A stretch of DNA of 64,000 bases from Pristionchus mayeri (lineage: Eukaryota > Nematoda > Chromadorea > Rhabditida > Neodiplogasteridae): NCBI GenBank assembly GCA_036245805.1, contig BTRK01000006.1, positions 9,580,365 to 9,644,364 of the forward strand, written 5' to 3'. Each line of letters begins with the position of its first letter. Positions within the stretch are counted from its first letter, which is position 1. The notes under the pieces are model-generated. The model saw only the letters and a list, made by a program, of their open reading frames with translations, was not told the origin of the DNA and did no database searches. Positions 1 through 12,330 of this stretch are shown here, piece after piece. Made by a program: the position numbers and the translations under genes.

Positions 1-278
1 TTGCTTCTGTAAAGGAGCACTCTCACTGATAATAACGAACCATTTCTTGGTGAGCTTTTCTATTATTTTCCTTTGGTTTAGAATGGTTGATACAATATTT
101 GATGCGCTCACATCATATCGTCCACCGGAGACGCAAAACGAAATAAGGAGATAGTGAAACCGCGCTGTGGCCTCTCAATTACCAATTTTTTAAAAATTGT
201 TTGGTACTACATCTTCTCTGAATTACAAAATGCAGTCACGAATATAAATCAGGCGTCGGTGGTGCATGGATGATCCAG

Positions 279-1005
279 GAGTGTGATCTCTTCTAATAGT
301 GATGTAGAAGTTTTAAAAAAATCTACTTGCTCCCTATCTTCCTCAGCCGATCATCTGGATCCTTTTTTTCTAATAGATCACTCACCCAGTTCTCACCCAC
401 CCAGTTCCAATAGAGTGCCATCATATGAGGATGGCGTTCTTTCCCTCGCGTGCACACTCACGTAATCGAGCACGAATCGAGTGTCGTGGATGATTGATGA
501 AACCTGATCGCCTTTTTTTTGAAAATATGCGATCACTAGGTATTTCGACGTTTCCCCTTTCGTACTTACTCAACACTCAAAGAGACAATGCGTTCTGCAT
601 TCTCTTATCAATAATAAATAATTATTATTTTCTTTTTCCAGAAAACGAAATTGCAATGAAAAAAAAATAAATCAAATGAAGAACTAACCAAAATTGTGGA
701 AAAACGTAAACGTAAGTTGAGGCATCCAAGCAAGGCTGGTTTTTTTTAAAGGAGTGATATATCGGTCTGCACATGAAGTAGATCAGTGAAGGAGTTCAAG
801 ATGGGAAGAAGAAGAGGAACCTCTGTCATACACAACAACTGAGAAAAAATCGATTCATCGAGCACCGGATGAACTTTGTTTGTACGGTTGAGTAACGACA
901 ACATTATCAGTTCAGGACAGCGAGTGAACGACTAAAACCAAATCAGGCAACCGAGATTCATCTAGACAAGTTATCGTAGCGTGACTCCCGCAGACATCAC
1001 AGAAA
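279..1005 (+). repeat. Dispersed repeat family R1, longest contiguous copy
   Basis: This non-coding block begins GTGTGATCTCTTCTAATAGT and ends near a GCGTGACTCCC motif. The same order of landmarks recurs at 5983: the start motif, a TCTTTTTCCAGAAAACGAAAT block, a GAAGTAGATCAG stretch, a purine-rich GAAGAAGAAGAGG stretch, CTCTCATACACACAAC, AATCGATTGATCGAGCACCGG and GACTAAACC. Shorter pieces recur at about 4000-4360, 8870-9150, 9450-9740, 12940-13340, 17440-17820, 28130-28350, 57500-57720, 59740-59980 and 61520-61640. No open frame is conserved between copies, so the short frames inside it are not called as genes. The class of the element is unknown to me; I see no terminal repeats. Confidence 0.6.
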
Positions 1006-2325
1006 GAGATATCTTAAAACGCGTTCTCTGTAAGAATGTAACAAAAAGGCCCGGGGTGGAACAGCTTTTTCAAAATGATCTACCAGCAACCATACTTTAG
1101 GTATGGAGTCACCAACAGAGGACTACACTTCAGCCGGAAATTTTTTCAAAATTTTTAACTTTTTGGCGCGAATTTTGATAAAACAAAATTTTCGATTTCT
1201 GATACAAAACTACTCCGCTGGGACGGGCCTCGCGCCGAAGGCGGGGGCCCGTCCCAGCGGAGTAGTTTTTATTAGTGTGTTTATATTTGGGAGTTCATTT
1301 CCATTCTCACAATTCAAACAATTGCCACCTACCGTACTTCACCCCAATATTGGTGACGTCATCGAGGGAGAGGGAGAGGCAGCGATATATGAACTAGCTT
1401 CAGAGGGATTAGCATGACATGATTTTGCTTTCATTGTTTGGGCTTCCCATGAAATCGTTCCTCCCATCGTCATACCCAGAATCATGCAGAGGTCAAAATT
1501 CTACAAGCAGCGCTCGAACACAGAGCGTTGCTAAATAGATTGGTTGCAAATTGGCGAGGACAACACATAATTGTGCACAGAATGGAAGCTTCAGAACGTC
1601 AATACAGGACTCGGAAGCACTTATGTTATTAAAATAATAGTTTTATAATTCTTTTGACCAGATGCCTAGCAAGAATCACAAATTGTGCACACTCCTGCAT
1701 ATAAGATATAATCATAACTCTAATCCAACTGGAACATCCATTTCTGCATTTTAACGCAGATATTGGCTAACTGATTTATCTTTTAATCACTTGTCAAAAG
1801 CTCTGAGATAAAATATCATCGCCCTTCCTTAATTTCCACTCTTTCTCCTCTCACCTCACACTCTCTGGCGATTCGAATGCGGTGTAAGTGAAGTCCTCTT
1901 CGCGAGTTCTTCGGTATTCGGAAAATTTAAGTCTAGCTTCAACGACTCCGCAACATCATGAAAAATACGCATTGCATTATCGATAAGTAAATATTTGCTT
2001 TTTGTTGATTTATTTTTTTAAATATCATATCTGTCAGCATAATTGTTCTTTACTTTTTTCTGGAATAATTACTTTATCTCTTAAACAATTGCGTCAGCAG
2101 AAACACCAGGTATTTGATGATGCCCTGCTTAAGCTCGTATTAGACTCATACTTTCATATCGCGCATTCTCTGTACAGAACTACTTCCTTACCAGGAACTA
2201 CCCTAGCCCTTCAATACCGTATACCTTTAGTACTCTGCTCAGTTTGCCGGGGGTGTTGTGGTCGGCCTCCGCATGTAGAATGATCATAGGAAACGTGATG
2301 ATGAGAGAGATTTGTTATTATCGGG
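1006..2325. other. No gene seen; hairpin and low-copy repeats
   Basis: No frame here has plausible codon use or splice sites. Apart from the hairpin at 1206-1269, it holds a GACGTCATCGAGGGAGAGGG motif near 1355-1385 that recurs near 18635, 24000 and 58437. A block near 1540-1640 is shared with about 4790-4870 and 8090-8190. Confidence 0.5.
1206..1269 (+). repeat. Perfect 24-bp hairpin related to Helitron 3' ends
   Basis: The arms 1206-1229 and 1246-1269 are exact reverse complements, AAAACTACTCCGCTGGGACG and so on, around a CGCGCCGAAGGCGGG loop region. The words CTCCGCTnGGACGGG and GCCGAAGGCGGGGG are the same as those at the 3' ends of the Helitrons at 8202, 11487 and 12160. It looks like two Helitron 3' tails arranged head to head, or a terminal hairpin captured on its own. 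Neither the TC start nor the CTAG end of a complete element is present. Confidence 0.55.
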
Positions 2326-2329
2326 CAAC

Positions 2330-3075
2330 TTAAGATGGAACCATCCGTCCATATCTAGCCAGTTCCTGCTTGATTTGATTGGAGACCTGGTGAAGGGGGC
2401 CATTTTGTTGATTATACGTTTTCTTGTCCTTCAGCCTTGAACGATCGACTTCCAACTTCAAATTCTGTAGGTGTGTGACGTACTTTGCCCCGGTGATTGC
2501 CATGCCCTCAGGGAGTTGCTCCGGGTAGATCACGCCATCCACTCCCTACCACATTGACGTCTTGTTTTTCTTGGGGTGCAGGTAAAGTTTGGAGACATCC
2601 TGTGGAGGCTCTCCTTCTCCATCCCGCTTGGTTCTCACATGGTTGTTATCGTAGAGGACCCACTTCTCATTCCCCGTTATGAGCCGTTCCAGCCATCGAT
2701 CCCCACCTCGGAGAATGAGGAGAGTATTGGAATCATCAACTCGACGGTCATGGCTGGCTTGGATCAGATCATGGGATTTGAATCGACCGATTAATTTCCT
2801 CATTCCAAGATATCTCAAGCCTTCTTTGACAGTGCGATGGTGGACTCTAAGTGCAATAGTCATTGCAAGGGCACTTTGAAATGGGTTCGTTTAAGCAGCT
2901 TTCTACAAAGTCTCAAAATCTAACTAACGCGGTCTCCCAGATCGACCCCATTCATTGAGGGAAAAGTCGCCTTCTTCGAGGATCTGGATCCAATTCCTGA
3001 AGGTGTTGTAGAGGGGGCACGTGTGTCATAAACATTCTTCAGTAGGGTCTCCGAATCCTTCATCGTGGTGTAGAA
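2330..3075 (-). pseudogene. Mariner transposase relic
   Basis: Read on the minus strand, frames separated by stops and shifts resemble a mariner transposase (cut-and-paste DDE enzyme). From the N side come an EEGDFSLNEWGRSGRPR-like stretch (about 2940-2990), an HHRTVKEGLRYLG helix-turn-helix piece, the block LITGNEKWVLYDN (about 2640-2680), and NQIKQELARYG near 2340. In the catalytic block the first aspartate of the usual TGDEKW motif is Asn. The second (HDN) and third (SPD) catalytic segments are degraded or missing. No intact terminal inverted repeats were found. It is related to, but not the same copy as, the element at 56093-57342. Confidence 0.75.
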
Positions 3076-5300
3076 GAGAGAGAGGTAAATCAAAACATGT
3101 CGGAAGTGTGTGGCACCGTGAACAAAAATCGTTGATCTACTAGAGCTTGACTGAAGGAAAGGAAATGGGGAGTTGTTTACTATAAAGGTCCATCACTGAT
3201 TGTTATTCACTAGGCACATGGGAAAACCAAAGTGCATTTGTGGCGAGCAGTGTAAAAGCAAAAACAGTGTCAAAGACTTCCCCTACAACCTGATAAATGA
3301 GGAAAGTTTCGCTCTTAAACATAACTGCTGAAACGAGAGTCTGCTGGGATTCTTCCATTCACTGTTTTCTCGTTCTTCTCACTTCCTCGGGCATTATCTC
3401 CGGTTTGAGCGCTGTAATATTATTGCAACTTCAACGGATAGAGAATATTAGAAACATCGCACATATACATCTTCTCTGAAAAGAAAGTCTGATCACGAGG
3501 TTCTCCCATTCGCTGTTTTCTCGTCCTTATTTCTTTCTCGGATTTTTTCTCCAGGTTTGAAGCATCATACAACTATTTTTTTTATTATTTAAATGAAAAC
3601 GATATATTTGTTCATCTGAGAAAAGAGATACATTGCGCAATAACCTCATCACTGAAACGCGATTGTATATCTTGCCAGAATCATTGAAATGCAATTCATA
3701 CAAAAGAATCACACAACCGATTGTAACTATGGTTCCAGTGACTACACCAGACGAAATTATCCTGCAGGGGTTTTCTAAAACACTGAGTTAAGCTGACGGT
3801 TAATGCTGCAGTGGCTTTCCCCTTAGTTTACAATTATTTCACAATACTGCCATTTCTTGAAGGATGCCGTACTCCGGCCTACCGTACCTTTATCTACAGT
3901 AAACGTTGTTTACTAAGCCTAGTTTCATAGGAATCACCTGATCTAATGATTATCTAATATTGTTTGTACGAGTGAGGTGTCGTTATTTCGATTGATCTTT
4001 CTATGATTTTTGAAAGAAGAAAAACAATTGGTAGATCATTTATTTCCTTTGAAATGATTTCAAAATGTGCGATCACTAGGGGTTTCTATCTTTTTTTCCT
4101 AGATATCATACGCAAACATTCGAACATTCAATTTGAGCTCTGTTGTCGCGTCGATAATAAAGAATATATATTTGAACCTAATCTGAGCCTAAAGAACATT
4201 CAACTTAATAAATGAAAGAACTAACGAAATTGAGGAAGAAGAGATGTTGCATCAGTTCGGGAATAAATTGATCAGTAGTGGACTGCCCAAGCAGATCGAG
4301 AAGAGAGAAGAAGAGGTGATACCTCTCAGACACGAATAACAATAACAGAGAACTTATTGATGGTTAAGATAACCTGATCTTTGATTCAGTGTTGTCGAAC
4401 ATTACGATGGATATGTTATCCAGTATCTCTTAGTCATCTTCCATGAAATAACATTGAGAATCAAAAATAAGAAAATTAAGGAATAATATTTACTGCATGA
4501 ATTCTTTCTCACTATTTCATTTCTGCGCACTTACTAACGATTAAGCAAAAAGAAACTGGAAGAACAAGATTTTTTTCCAAAACACCAAGTGCAATATCGA
4601 AACGCGCTCTCAATTTCGTTTCAAAAACAATCTTAGTAGCAGGAAACTTCCTACTGACTGGAGCGCGGTATAAAATAATGTTCATATTAAATGATAGAAG
4701 CATTGTATCTAGCTCCAAAAGGAAGTTTTTCATCCCCTCCTTATAGCCAGAAATCAATAGGCAAAAATCGGAAGAGTTGCTCGAGCTGCTGTACATTCCC
4801 AAATATATTTGTTGCAAATGGACGAAGACAATGCATCAATGTACAGCGCAAAAGCTTCAGAATACCAATAATATAAATATCATTGCACATTTCCATTTTC
4901 ATAGCACGTTCGTCCCCCGTCCTGAATTCCACTCTGCCCACCCAAGGATCAAGTGGTGAACATTCTGATTTTTAGATTTGAAAGTATACAATACTATATT
5001 TCAGAATTTAAATATAAACTTGACAAAGATTGAAGAGATCCGGTTGCTCACACTCAAGAATACCGCATGTCGTCACTCGCTCCAGGTTTCCTCCACAATT
5101 ACTCGTAAACAAGCTCATCGGCAGGGCAATAGTAAAGCTTAAAATTGCGTGTTATTTATTATGTGCAACTGCAGCAAAACCATTTTTTAAAAAAATCATA
5201 ATACGAATGTCGCAATATTTCAAAATGCGGCGCCACTAGGCGATTTCAAGATGCGTCTTTCGCTTCTCTCATCAGCGTTAATCATTCTGCGAAATCTGCT
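3076..5300. repeat. No gene seen; dispersed repeats
   Basis: The segment 3615-3830 (GCGCAATAACC..CGATTGTAACTATGGTTCCA..TTAAGCTGACGGTTAATGC) is repeated in the same orientation at about 43733-43940. A degraded R1 copy spans about 4000-4360. A block near 4790-4870 recurs at 1545 and 8090. No gene-like frame, tRNA or spliced exon was recognised. Confidence 0.5.
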
Positions 5301-5505
5301 TTCGAAAATATTGATTTTGAGCTATGTCCTGGAAGTCATCGTTAGAGTCTTTCTCCCCTCTGCTCCCCTCATTTCCCTACGATACCGCTCCTTCGGAAGA
5401 TGGAGATTTGGAATGAGGAAATGTAGGGAAATGAGGGGAGTGGAGGGGAGAGAGACTCGAATAATGCCCCTCAGGGCAAAGCTCAAAATCAATATTTTCG
5501 AAGGC
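5301..5505. repeat. Inverted repeat, about 80-bp arms
   Basis: The left arm (about 5301-5386) contains CGAAAATATTGATTTTGAGC followed by TCCCCTCATTTCCCTAC. The right arm (about 5425-5505) carries the reverse complement, GTAGGGAAATGAGGGGAG then GCTCAAAATCAATATTTTCG. The roughly 40-bp loop holds a second short inverted pair. It looks like a MITE or fold-back element; I could not fix a target-site duplication. A TCGCC/GGCGA-rich stretch follows at about 5606-5670. Confidence 0.6.
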
Positions 5506-5982
5506 ACGTTTCACATATTGATTTGCACTGCTGAGAGAAGCCCACAGCCAAAAATTGCCCCAAAAATATGCACTTTGAAGGTGGTTTAGGCCACATCAAA
5601 GTTGAGGCGATGTGAGGCGACTCGCCGGGACTCGCCGCGCGTCGCCCGTTAGGGAGGCGATCGAGCGGTACTGTATAATCGAAATAAGACACATTACACA
5701 TTATCACATGAATTATGGATTTATGACGAACAAGGCACTTTGATGCTGTGCATACTTTTGGAAGCACGTGCGGAAGCTGATGGGCAATGCTAGGTTTGTC
5801 CCATGTAGATTTACACTCGCGAATGTGATCTTCCATTCCCTTGATCTTATATTGCATTGGTCGTATTCCGATTAGAAGGCCCTTCCCGAAGAAAAAAATA
5901 ACTGAAATGGAGAGCTGCTTAATTTTTCCTTCGGCAATCGGGTCCATTGCTAGGGAAATACTTTCCGACGGCATCATCATAC

Positions 5983-7590
5983 AGTGTGATCTCTTCTAAT
6001 AAGTGGTGTGGAAGTCATAAATGAATCAACGAGCTCACCGTGTTACTCCAGTCTCTCGAATCGTTTGGGGACCTTTTTTTCTAAAAGATAAGGCACTCAC
6101 TCCGTTCTCATTGAGTGTCCTCACACGACGATGGCGATCTCTCTCACGCGTGCATCCTCACGTAATCGTACACGACGTACGAGACAATACATTTTGCATC
6201 GTATCAACAATAAATAATAATGATTTGTTTCCAGAAAACGAAATTTTAATGAAAATATTATAAATGAAATACAGAAACTAAAAAAATTGTGGGAAAAAGA
6301 GGTGTTATATCGGTCCGGAGATGAAGTAGATCGGCGAAGGAGATCAAGATGAGAAGAAGAAGGGGATATCACGCCTCTCACGAGAGAATCGAGCTTAATT
6401 TGCCATTCATGGGAATGGAGGAAAATCGTAAATTGAGTTCTAACCGGTTTTGGCCATCTTCAGGCATGCCTGAGTGACTCCCGAAGTCTCATTGTGCAGA
6501 CTCTATTTTGGGGCTTCCTACACCGGGTCGCAATTCGGCATCACTCACTTCAAGGGCCGATTTCTCGAAAACGGTGACAGATTGAGCAAAATGGGCCTCT
6601 GAATGACCCCGGCTCATTTTTTGAGCTCTATCGATCTATTTAAACAATTTTTTTTGAATCCGATTTTGAACAGTGGTACACTTCAGGGCATTTTTCTCAA
6701 AAATGTAGGTACAGAAGCAGCTCAAATTTTTTCAATCAATGCAGCTAGACGAGAGCTTTCCAATGAGTGGTTTACCAAAAAAATACGGGCACGGTGGTGA
6801 AACTTTCGCCCCTTTTACGTTTTTCGATAATTTTAAGGCACTCATTCCTCGCACACCGCACGTATTTTTGGAATGAGGGAATAGCGAGAACAATGGGGGA
6901 GTGAGGGACAATGGGATCATTTCACTCCGCGCTCTCAAAAACGCGCAGTGTGCGAGGAATGTAGTGACTTCAAATGATCGAAAAACGTAAAAGGGGCGAA
7001 AGTTTCACCACCGTGCCCGTATTTTTTTGATAAACCACTCATTGGAAAGCTCTCGTCGAGCTGCATTGATTGAAGAAATTTGAGTTGCTTCTGCACCTAC
7101 ATTTTTGAGAAAAATGCCCTGAAATGTACCACTGTTCAAAATCGGATTCAGAAAGATTGGTTTAAATAGATCGATAGAGCTCAAAAAAAGAGCCGGGGTC
7201 ATTCAGATGCCCATTTTGCTCAATCTGTCACCGTTTTCGAGAAATCGGCCCTTGAAGTGAGTGATGCCGAATTGCGACCCGGTGTAGGAAGCCCCAAAAT
7301 AGAGTCTGCACAATAAGACTTCGGGGGTCACTCAGGCATGCCTGAAGATGGCCAAAACCGGTTAGAACCAAATTCGCCATTCCCATGCTCAGCTCGATTC
7401 TCTCATGAGAGGCGTGATATATATCTAAGTCATACACAAAATTGAAAAAAAATCGATTGATCGAGCACCGGATGAAAGTTGTTTGCACGCGTGGCAGCAT
7501 TATCAGTACATGATATCGAGCTGACGACTAAGCCCCTATTAACCGAGATTCACCTAGCCAAGGGAGCCGTAGCGCGACTCCCTTGATAAT
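5983..7590 (+). repeat. R1 repeat copy split by a fold-back insertion
   Basis: R1 landmarks start at 5983 and run to about 6364 (GAAGTAGATCGG, GAAGAAGAAGGGG). They resume at about 7422 with CATACACAAAATTG, AATCGATTGATCGAGCACCGG and GACTAAGCCCC, ending at the GTAGCGCGACTCCC motif. The 6365-7421 palindrome lies between the halves, so it inserted into, or arose within, an existing R1 copy. Confidence 0.55.
6365..7421. mobile_element. Fold-back element, about 1.06 kb
   Basis: The ends are inverted copies: GATATCACGCCTCTCACGAG at 6365 and the reverse complement ending at 7421. The core arms start at about 6438 and end at 7367, with TTCTAACCGGTTTTGGCCAT at the left end and its complement at the right. 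They stay almost complementary for about 400 bp each (a CGGGCACGGTGGTGAAACTT block lies in both). The centre (about 6838-6965) has a second inverted GTGTGCGAGGAATG motif. Similar short frames on opposite strands are only the two arms read in mirror image. No transposase is encoded, so mobility would depend on an enzyme supplied elsewhere. Confidence 0.8.
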
Positions 7591-8201
7591 TAGTGAATAT
7601 TTTATCACGTGTATCACGAGTCACTGATTATGTGAATGCAGTGTACTTCACGCACACAATAGGGTCTCTTTGGCGTATCTTTTACTTTTGCTTTTCAAAT
7701 ATGAAAGGCGAATATTCGTTTTTTTAAATTCGGTGCAGTTATGGACGAATTGCAGCGTCGAGTGAACAGCAAGAGATGAAGGAAGGAAGTAACATTGAAT
7801 CACCTAGTGATCGCACAATTATGAATTATGTTGAAAAATTACGATGGATTTTGCTGAATAAATTATGCCGTATCAACAAGTCACATATCGAGACGCGTTC
7901 GCCATTTCGCTTTAAGGATAGAATCAGTAGCACGAAACATCCTGCTCACTATTATTCGGAGCTAAGTCGTTTCTTTTCCAGGGCGACAACTGCGTTGATT
8001 GGAACCGGCTTTCAAAGAAATATCTCATCCCATAGCCAAAGCCAGAATCCAACTGGGACCTTACGAGTAGCAGCTCTCAAAATAAAGTACATTGCAAAAT
8101 ATATTAGTTGCAAATTGAAGAGGACAAAACATCACTGTGAACATCACGGATGCTTCAGAACGTCAATAAGTAACTTCAAAGAACTTATGTTATTAAAATA
8201 A
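7591..8201. other. No gene seen
   Basis: A 141-codon open frame crosses this stretch (7776-8201), but its last part is a repeat also found near 1545 and 4800. Its composition is that of the surrounding AT-rich DNA and no domain is recognisable, so I do not call it a gene. Confidence 0.5.
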
Positions 8202-8434
8202 CTAGTCCGGATGCCCCCCGCCTTCGGCGGGGGCCCCGTCCTAGCGGAGGTAAAACATTACATCATTAATCTGACCCACGGAATAATAGTTGACCCATGG
8301 CTAATTATCGATTGGTATATGGTAGCTGGCCCAATGCTACGGTTATGGATCGATGTCTTTCTAGCATCATCTGTCCCTCCCCTGCCGATTTCGCAATCCG
8401 GTCACAGAATTAGCGCTTTATATATAGGTATAGA
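8202..8434 (-). mobile_element. Non-autonomous Helitron
   Basis: On the minus strand the element starts TCTATACCTATATATAAAGC at 8434 and ends CTAG at 8202. The flanking A and T are those expected for Helitron insertion between A and T. A GC-rich hairpin (CCCCCGCCGAAGGCGGGGG type) lies just inside the 3' end. It encodes no Rep/helicase. Relatives in this window are at 11487, 12160, 14932 and 60967. Confidence 0.8.
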
Positions 8435-10645
8435 TAGATAATTTAATTATTCCTGACGCTATGCAAGGACTACCACTGGCTCGTGTTCCAGCAGATAAGA
8501 TCAAATCAAAACGTCATTCCAACTGGTACAACCAATTTGTATTCTAATGAAAAGATGTGACTGATAGATCGGCATGAACACAATCAAGCAAGAAAACATC
8601 AATAAGTATCGAGCTGCCGTTCCACGCTCCGATTCGTCCCTCCTCTCCTCGCCGGCTTCACGCCGTTGGACATCAATGGAATACGTCCTACAAACATCAA
8701 ACATGATATTGAAATTATTTCATGAAAAAATTCGGACAAATATTACAACATGTGAGGTACTCGCGCTCAAGAGTTCAGTCTGAGGCGTAGAATAACCTGG
8801 CAGGCCATAATAATTTCGGCTCGATCAGCAAATCTATTCAATATTTTTGTATGATGCATTGCTGAACGTGGCACCACTAGACGTCTCAAGAATATTCCTT
8901 GCTTTCATCTTCAGTCAACACTAGTGCCCGTACTTTCTCGTAGTAATCTGCGATAAAATAGCATAATGCAATAAACTATCGTAATGTCATATATCTATAT
9001 CATATTTAAACAAACGAAAGTTGATGAAGAAGAAATGCTGCATCAATTCGGGGAAGAAGTAGATCAAAAAAGGGCCGATGACGTAGATTGAGATGATGAG
9101 AAGGAGAACAGGGACTGAGTTGACGCGCACAACCCTGAAATAATATCGATTAATTGGCGGACACGAGGCCGGGAAATTATATAACGTGGAGAAGCAGGAG
9201 AAGCGGAAAACATAACAGTAGACAGATATAGCAAGAGTCAGAGTAACCTCAAGGTTACATTGCTTCCAGATGTATATTTATGTATAGTATATTTAGTCGA
9301 AAGTGCCTATTTCAAATCGTCCATGAAAGACGCATAGCAAATATGGAAACAATGAAACCGAGCGGCGACTTCTCAAATGTCAATGAAATTGTGTTGAAAC
9401 ACAATCACTCATGCAAATCGCTTCAAGTAAACTCCATACTCGCATATTTCCGAAATGTGCGGCCACTAGTTGTTTTGAAGTTACACCTTTCCTTCATCTC
9501 TTGCGCAACACTTGAGCCGGCAATACGTCTTCACCTATCATAAAGAAAACAATATTATTTTCCTCTTTCTAAAAACCTAATTTTAACATTCAAATGAACC
9601 AAGACAATAACTGAAAATTCAATAAAAAAAAGGTATTGCATAAATTTCTCGGAAGAAGACCAGCAATAGGCCACCCAGGCAGATCGAGAAGAGAAGAAAG
9701 TCAGCGCGAGACTCCATAAAACCTAGCTGGGCAATTTCCAATTACTTTCTTATGAAAAATCTCCGCTAAACTTCTCAGTTGATGGCAGCGTAGAAGAAAT
9801 AGAGAGTAGTGAATATACTTCAGATAGATGGTTGCATATGTGGTCTCATAAGAATCAAAAAATGCTTGGCACAGCGATTTTTCCAAAAATTTGTTGGAAG
9901 GGGTTTTCGAGGCTAGTGACTAAACAATTGCATTGATCACGAAGCAAAAGTTGGGAACCGCGGCTTTCTGCTGTGAAAATTCCTTAATTTTCAATGAGAT
10001 ATAAATTTTCAATGACTTATAAATACAAAGCGTGCCAGAGGATCGACTTCTTTGTTCGCTGCGGCGCTGGGGATTTCCTTTGTTTTTTTCACATTTCTAT
10101 AGAAATAATTCCGATAACACTATTTTATGTTCCCATTTTCACTTGTTCAGCCGATCTAAATGAAAAAAAGATGAGATCGAATCATAGTCTCCAACAAAGA
10201 ACTAAATATATTTCATTCGATTTTTTTAGGGGGTCACGCCACAGAATGATGAAAACAATCCACGTAATTTTGGCGCACCCTGTAAGAACGTGAAATTTTT
10301 GATTTTGCTTGAAAACACGAGTTTCAGCATGTTTGAGGCGATAAAAAAAGCAAATATACCATCATGCAATTTCTTGAAAATAAGTGTGTAGGGGTGAGAA
10401 GGTACGTAGATTCATAGAGATCTCAACGGGACGTGGAACATTATTTTCCAGGGCATTCAATTTTCAGATTAAAAATAATTATTTTTTTCGATTTTTCGAA
10501 TTTTCATACATTAGTCTTTTTCCATCGTAAACGTGACCAACAAAAAAGTATAGAGTATAGACATTTTATTAAAACCGAATCAGAATCCAGAACTAAAATA
10601 GGAAATACATCACACATTTATGATGCATCACGCAAATACATCACA
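8435..10645. repeat. No gene seen; degraded R1 copies
   Basis: Two degraded R1 fragments are recognisable at about 8870-9150 and 9450-9740 (GGCCACTAG.., CATCAATTCGGGGAAGAAGTAG.., GATCGAGAAGAGAAGAA). The rest is AT-rich with no convincing exon, tRNA or terminal repeat. Confidence 0.45.
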
Positions 10646-11486
10646 CATTTACGAGCAATGGGCAGCCGACATGGAACGAGAAAAGGGGAAGAAGTGCGGT
10701 ACTGAGGAGACACTTACAACCCTGAAGAAATAATCGATTAATTGATTAGAGTGGTAAAGTAACATCTGATGGAGAGTTAAATAAACAATGTTCGAGTAAA
10801 TTTATTACAGTGACGCTCCCAAGATCGCCCAAATCAGAAAACAAGTTATTTTTAATAATTACTATCCTGGAGAAATTAACGAATGCATGCGAACGCAAAA
10901 TCCTATTCGAACAACTGATTCGCGTAGGCGGAGAATCACCGCATCTCCACGATTTCACTGGTCTTGCATATGTATTATTTTAAATTTTCAAGCAAGCTAC
11001 CATATGACTAATTAAGCAGAATCGGCCCGCATAAGCATAATCGCTGAAACGCAAGTCTCCCTGCACTCTTCAACTTTTCTCGCACCCTCGTTTCACCTCA
11101 ATTTACACTCCCCGTTCCACTGAGACATTGCACGCTACCCATTCTAATTTATTAAATTGTGTATCATTTCTATGATAACTTATACAAAACCATAGACACT
11201 CAATTCATCAAATCAATATTCAGAGACAGCACCCGTCGACTGTGCTTTGCTCTACAATTTGCGAGTGGAAAGATCATCCATACCTCATCATTCCAATTCA
11301 TAGTTCATCATCGGCATTCGATCTGCAAAAGATCAACTATAAGGTCGTGAACATGCTTAGAACCTAGGGTATGAGGGCATTTTAGATTTACAAATTTTTG
11401 AATCGGCATGGCGAAGATTGGCAAGAACCAGTTGCTTGCAATAAAGAATCCCACTTGAGGCATCTATGCACCTAGAGATTCACCTA

Positions 11487-11661
11487 TCTATACCTATATA
11501 TAAAGCGCAGTGTCTGTCCGTTTGACCGGATTGCGAAACACGATTACGAAATGGGGAGGGAGAGAGAAATCGCGCGTCAACAAGTTGCGAAGAGTGATAG
11601 CAAAACCTAGATACTCCGCTAGGACGGGGCCCCCGCCGAAGGCGGGGGGCAGCCGGACTAG
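11487..11661 (+). mobile_element. Non-autonomous Helitron
   Basis: It starts TCTATACCTATATATAAAGC, ends GGACTAG, and is flanked by A and T. The 3' hairpin CCCCCGCCGAAGGCGGGG lies just before the end. The duplicate block at 16790-16920 has no Helitron at this point, which supports a discrete insertion. Confidence 0.85.
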
Positions 11662-12159
11662 TCAAATTATAAGTGAGTACGACGGCGAGAAAGAGTGTGT
11701 GATGTGAAGCTGCTCTCTCTCCTCACTCTTTCGTCGGTCTGCGCCCTCTATGTACATACCACGGTAGCAATCAAAAACATCTATCACTATTCAAAAACAA
11801 ATATTTTAATTTTATTTTAACTGACGATCCGCAGTCCCACTGACTTCACAGGACTATGTTTCTTAAACGTGACAGGCGAAACACAAATGTAACTCCTCAA
11901 TTATTCATCACGTAACATCTCATAAACGGCTTAACATGTGTCTTCCAAACGAATCCTATCCCTACCGTATACCTCGAGTGCTCTGCGCAGTTAGACAGGG
12001 ATGGTGTGGCCGTCCCCTGTGCGCAGTATGAAGATTCTGGAAGAAGGGAACTGATCGATTGTGAACAATTAGTAAGCATTCCTCGCTACGTAAACCTCGC
12101 TACCTCGCTACGTAAACACAAACCGATGCAAAGGATGTGAAACATTCTCTCCGTCAAAA

Positions 12160-12330
12160 TCTATATCTATATATAAAGCGGAGTGTGTGTACGTCTGTCC
12201 GGATTGCGAAACAGTTGCGAAATGGGGAGGGAGAGAGATCGCGCGTAAACAAGTTGCGAAACGAGTGATTGCGAAACCTACTCCGCTAGGACGGGGCCCC
12301 CGCCGAAGGCGGGGGGGCACAACGGGCTAG
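12160..12330 (+). mobile_element. Non-autonomous Helitron
   Basis: It starts TCTATATCTATATATAAAGC and ends GGGCTAG, between A and T, with the same 3' GC hairpin. The matching place in the right duplicate (about 17335-17350, CTCTCCGTTTAAAAT) has no insertion, so it serves as an empty site. Confidence 0.85.

Noticed and set aside
6603..7202. Two similar 65-codon frames on opposite strands
   Set aside because: They are the two arms of the fold-back element read in mirror image.
7776..8201. 141-codon open frame on the plus strand
   Set aside because: No domain or codon bias, and its end is a repeat shared with about 1545 and 4800, so it is chance.
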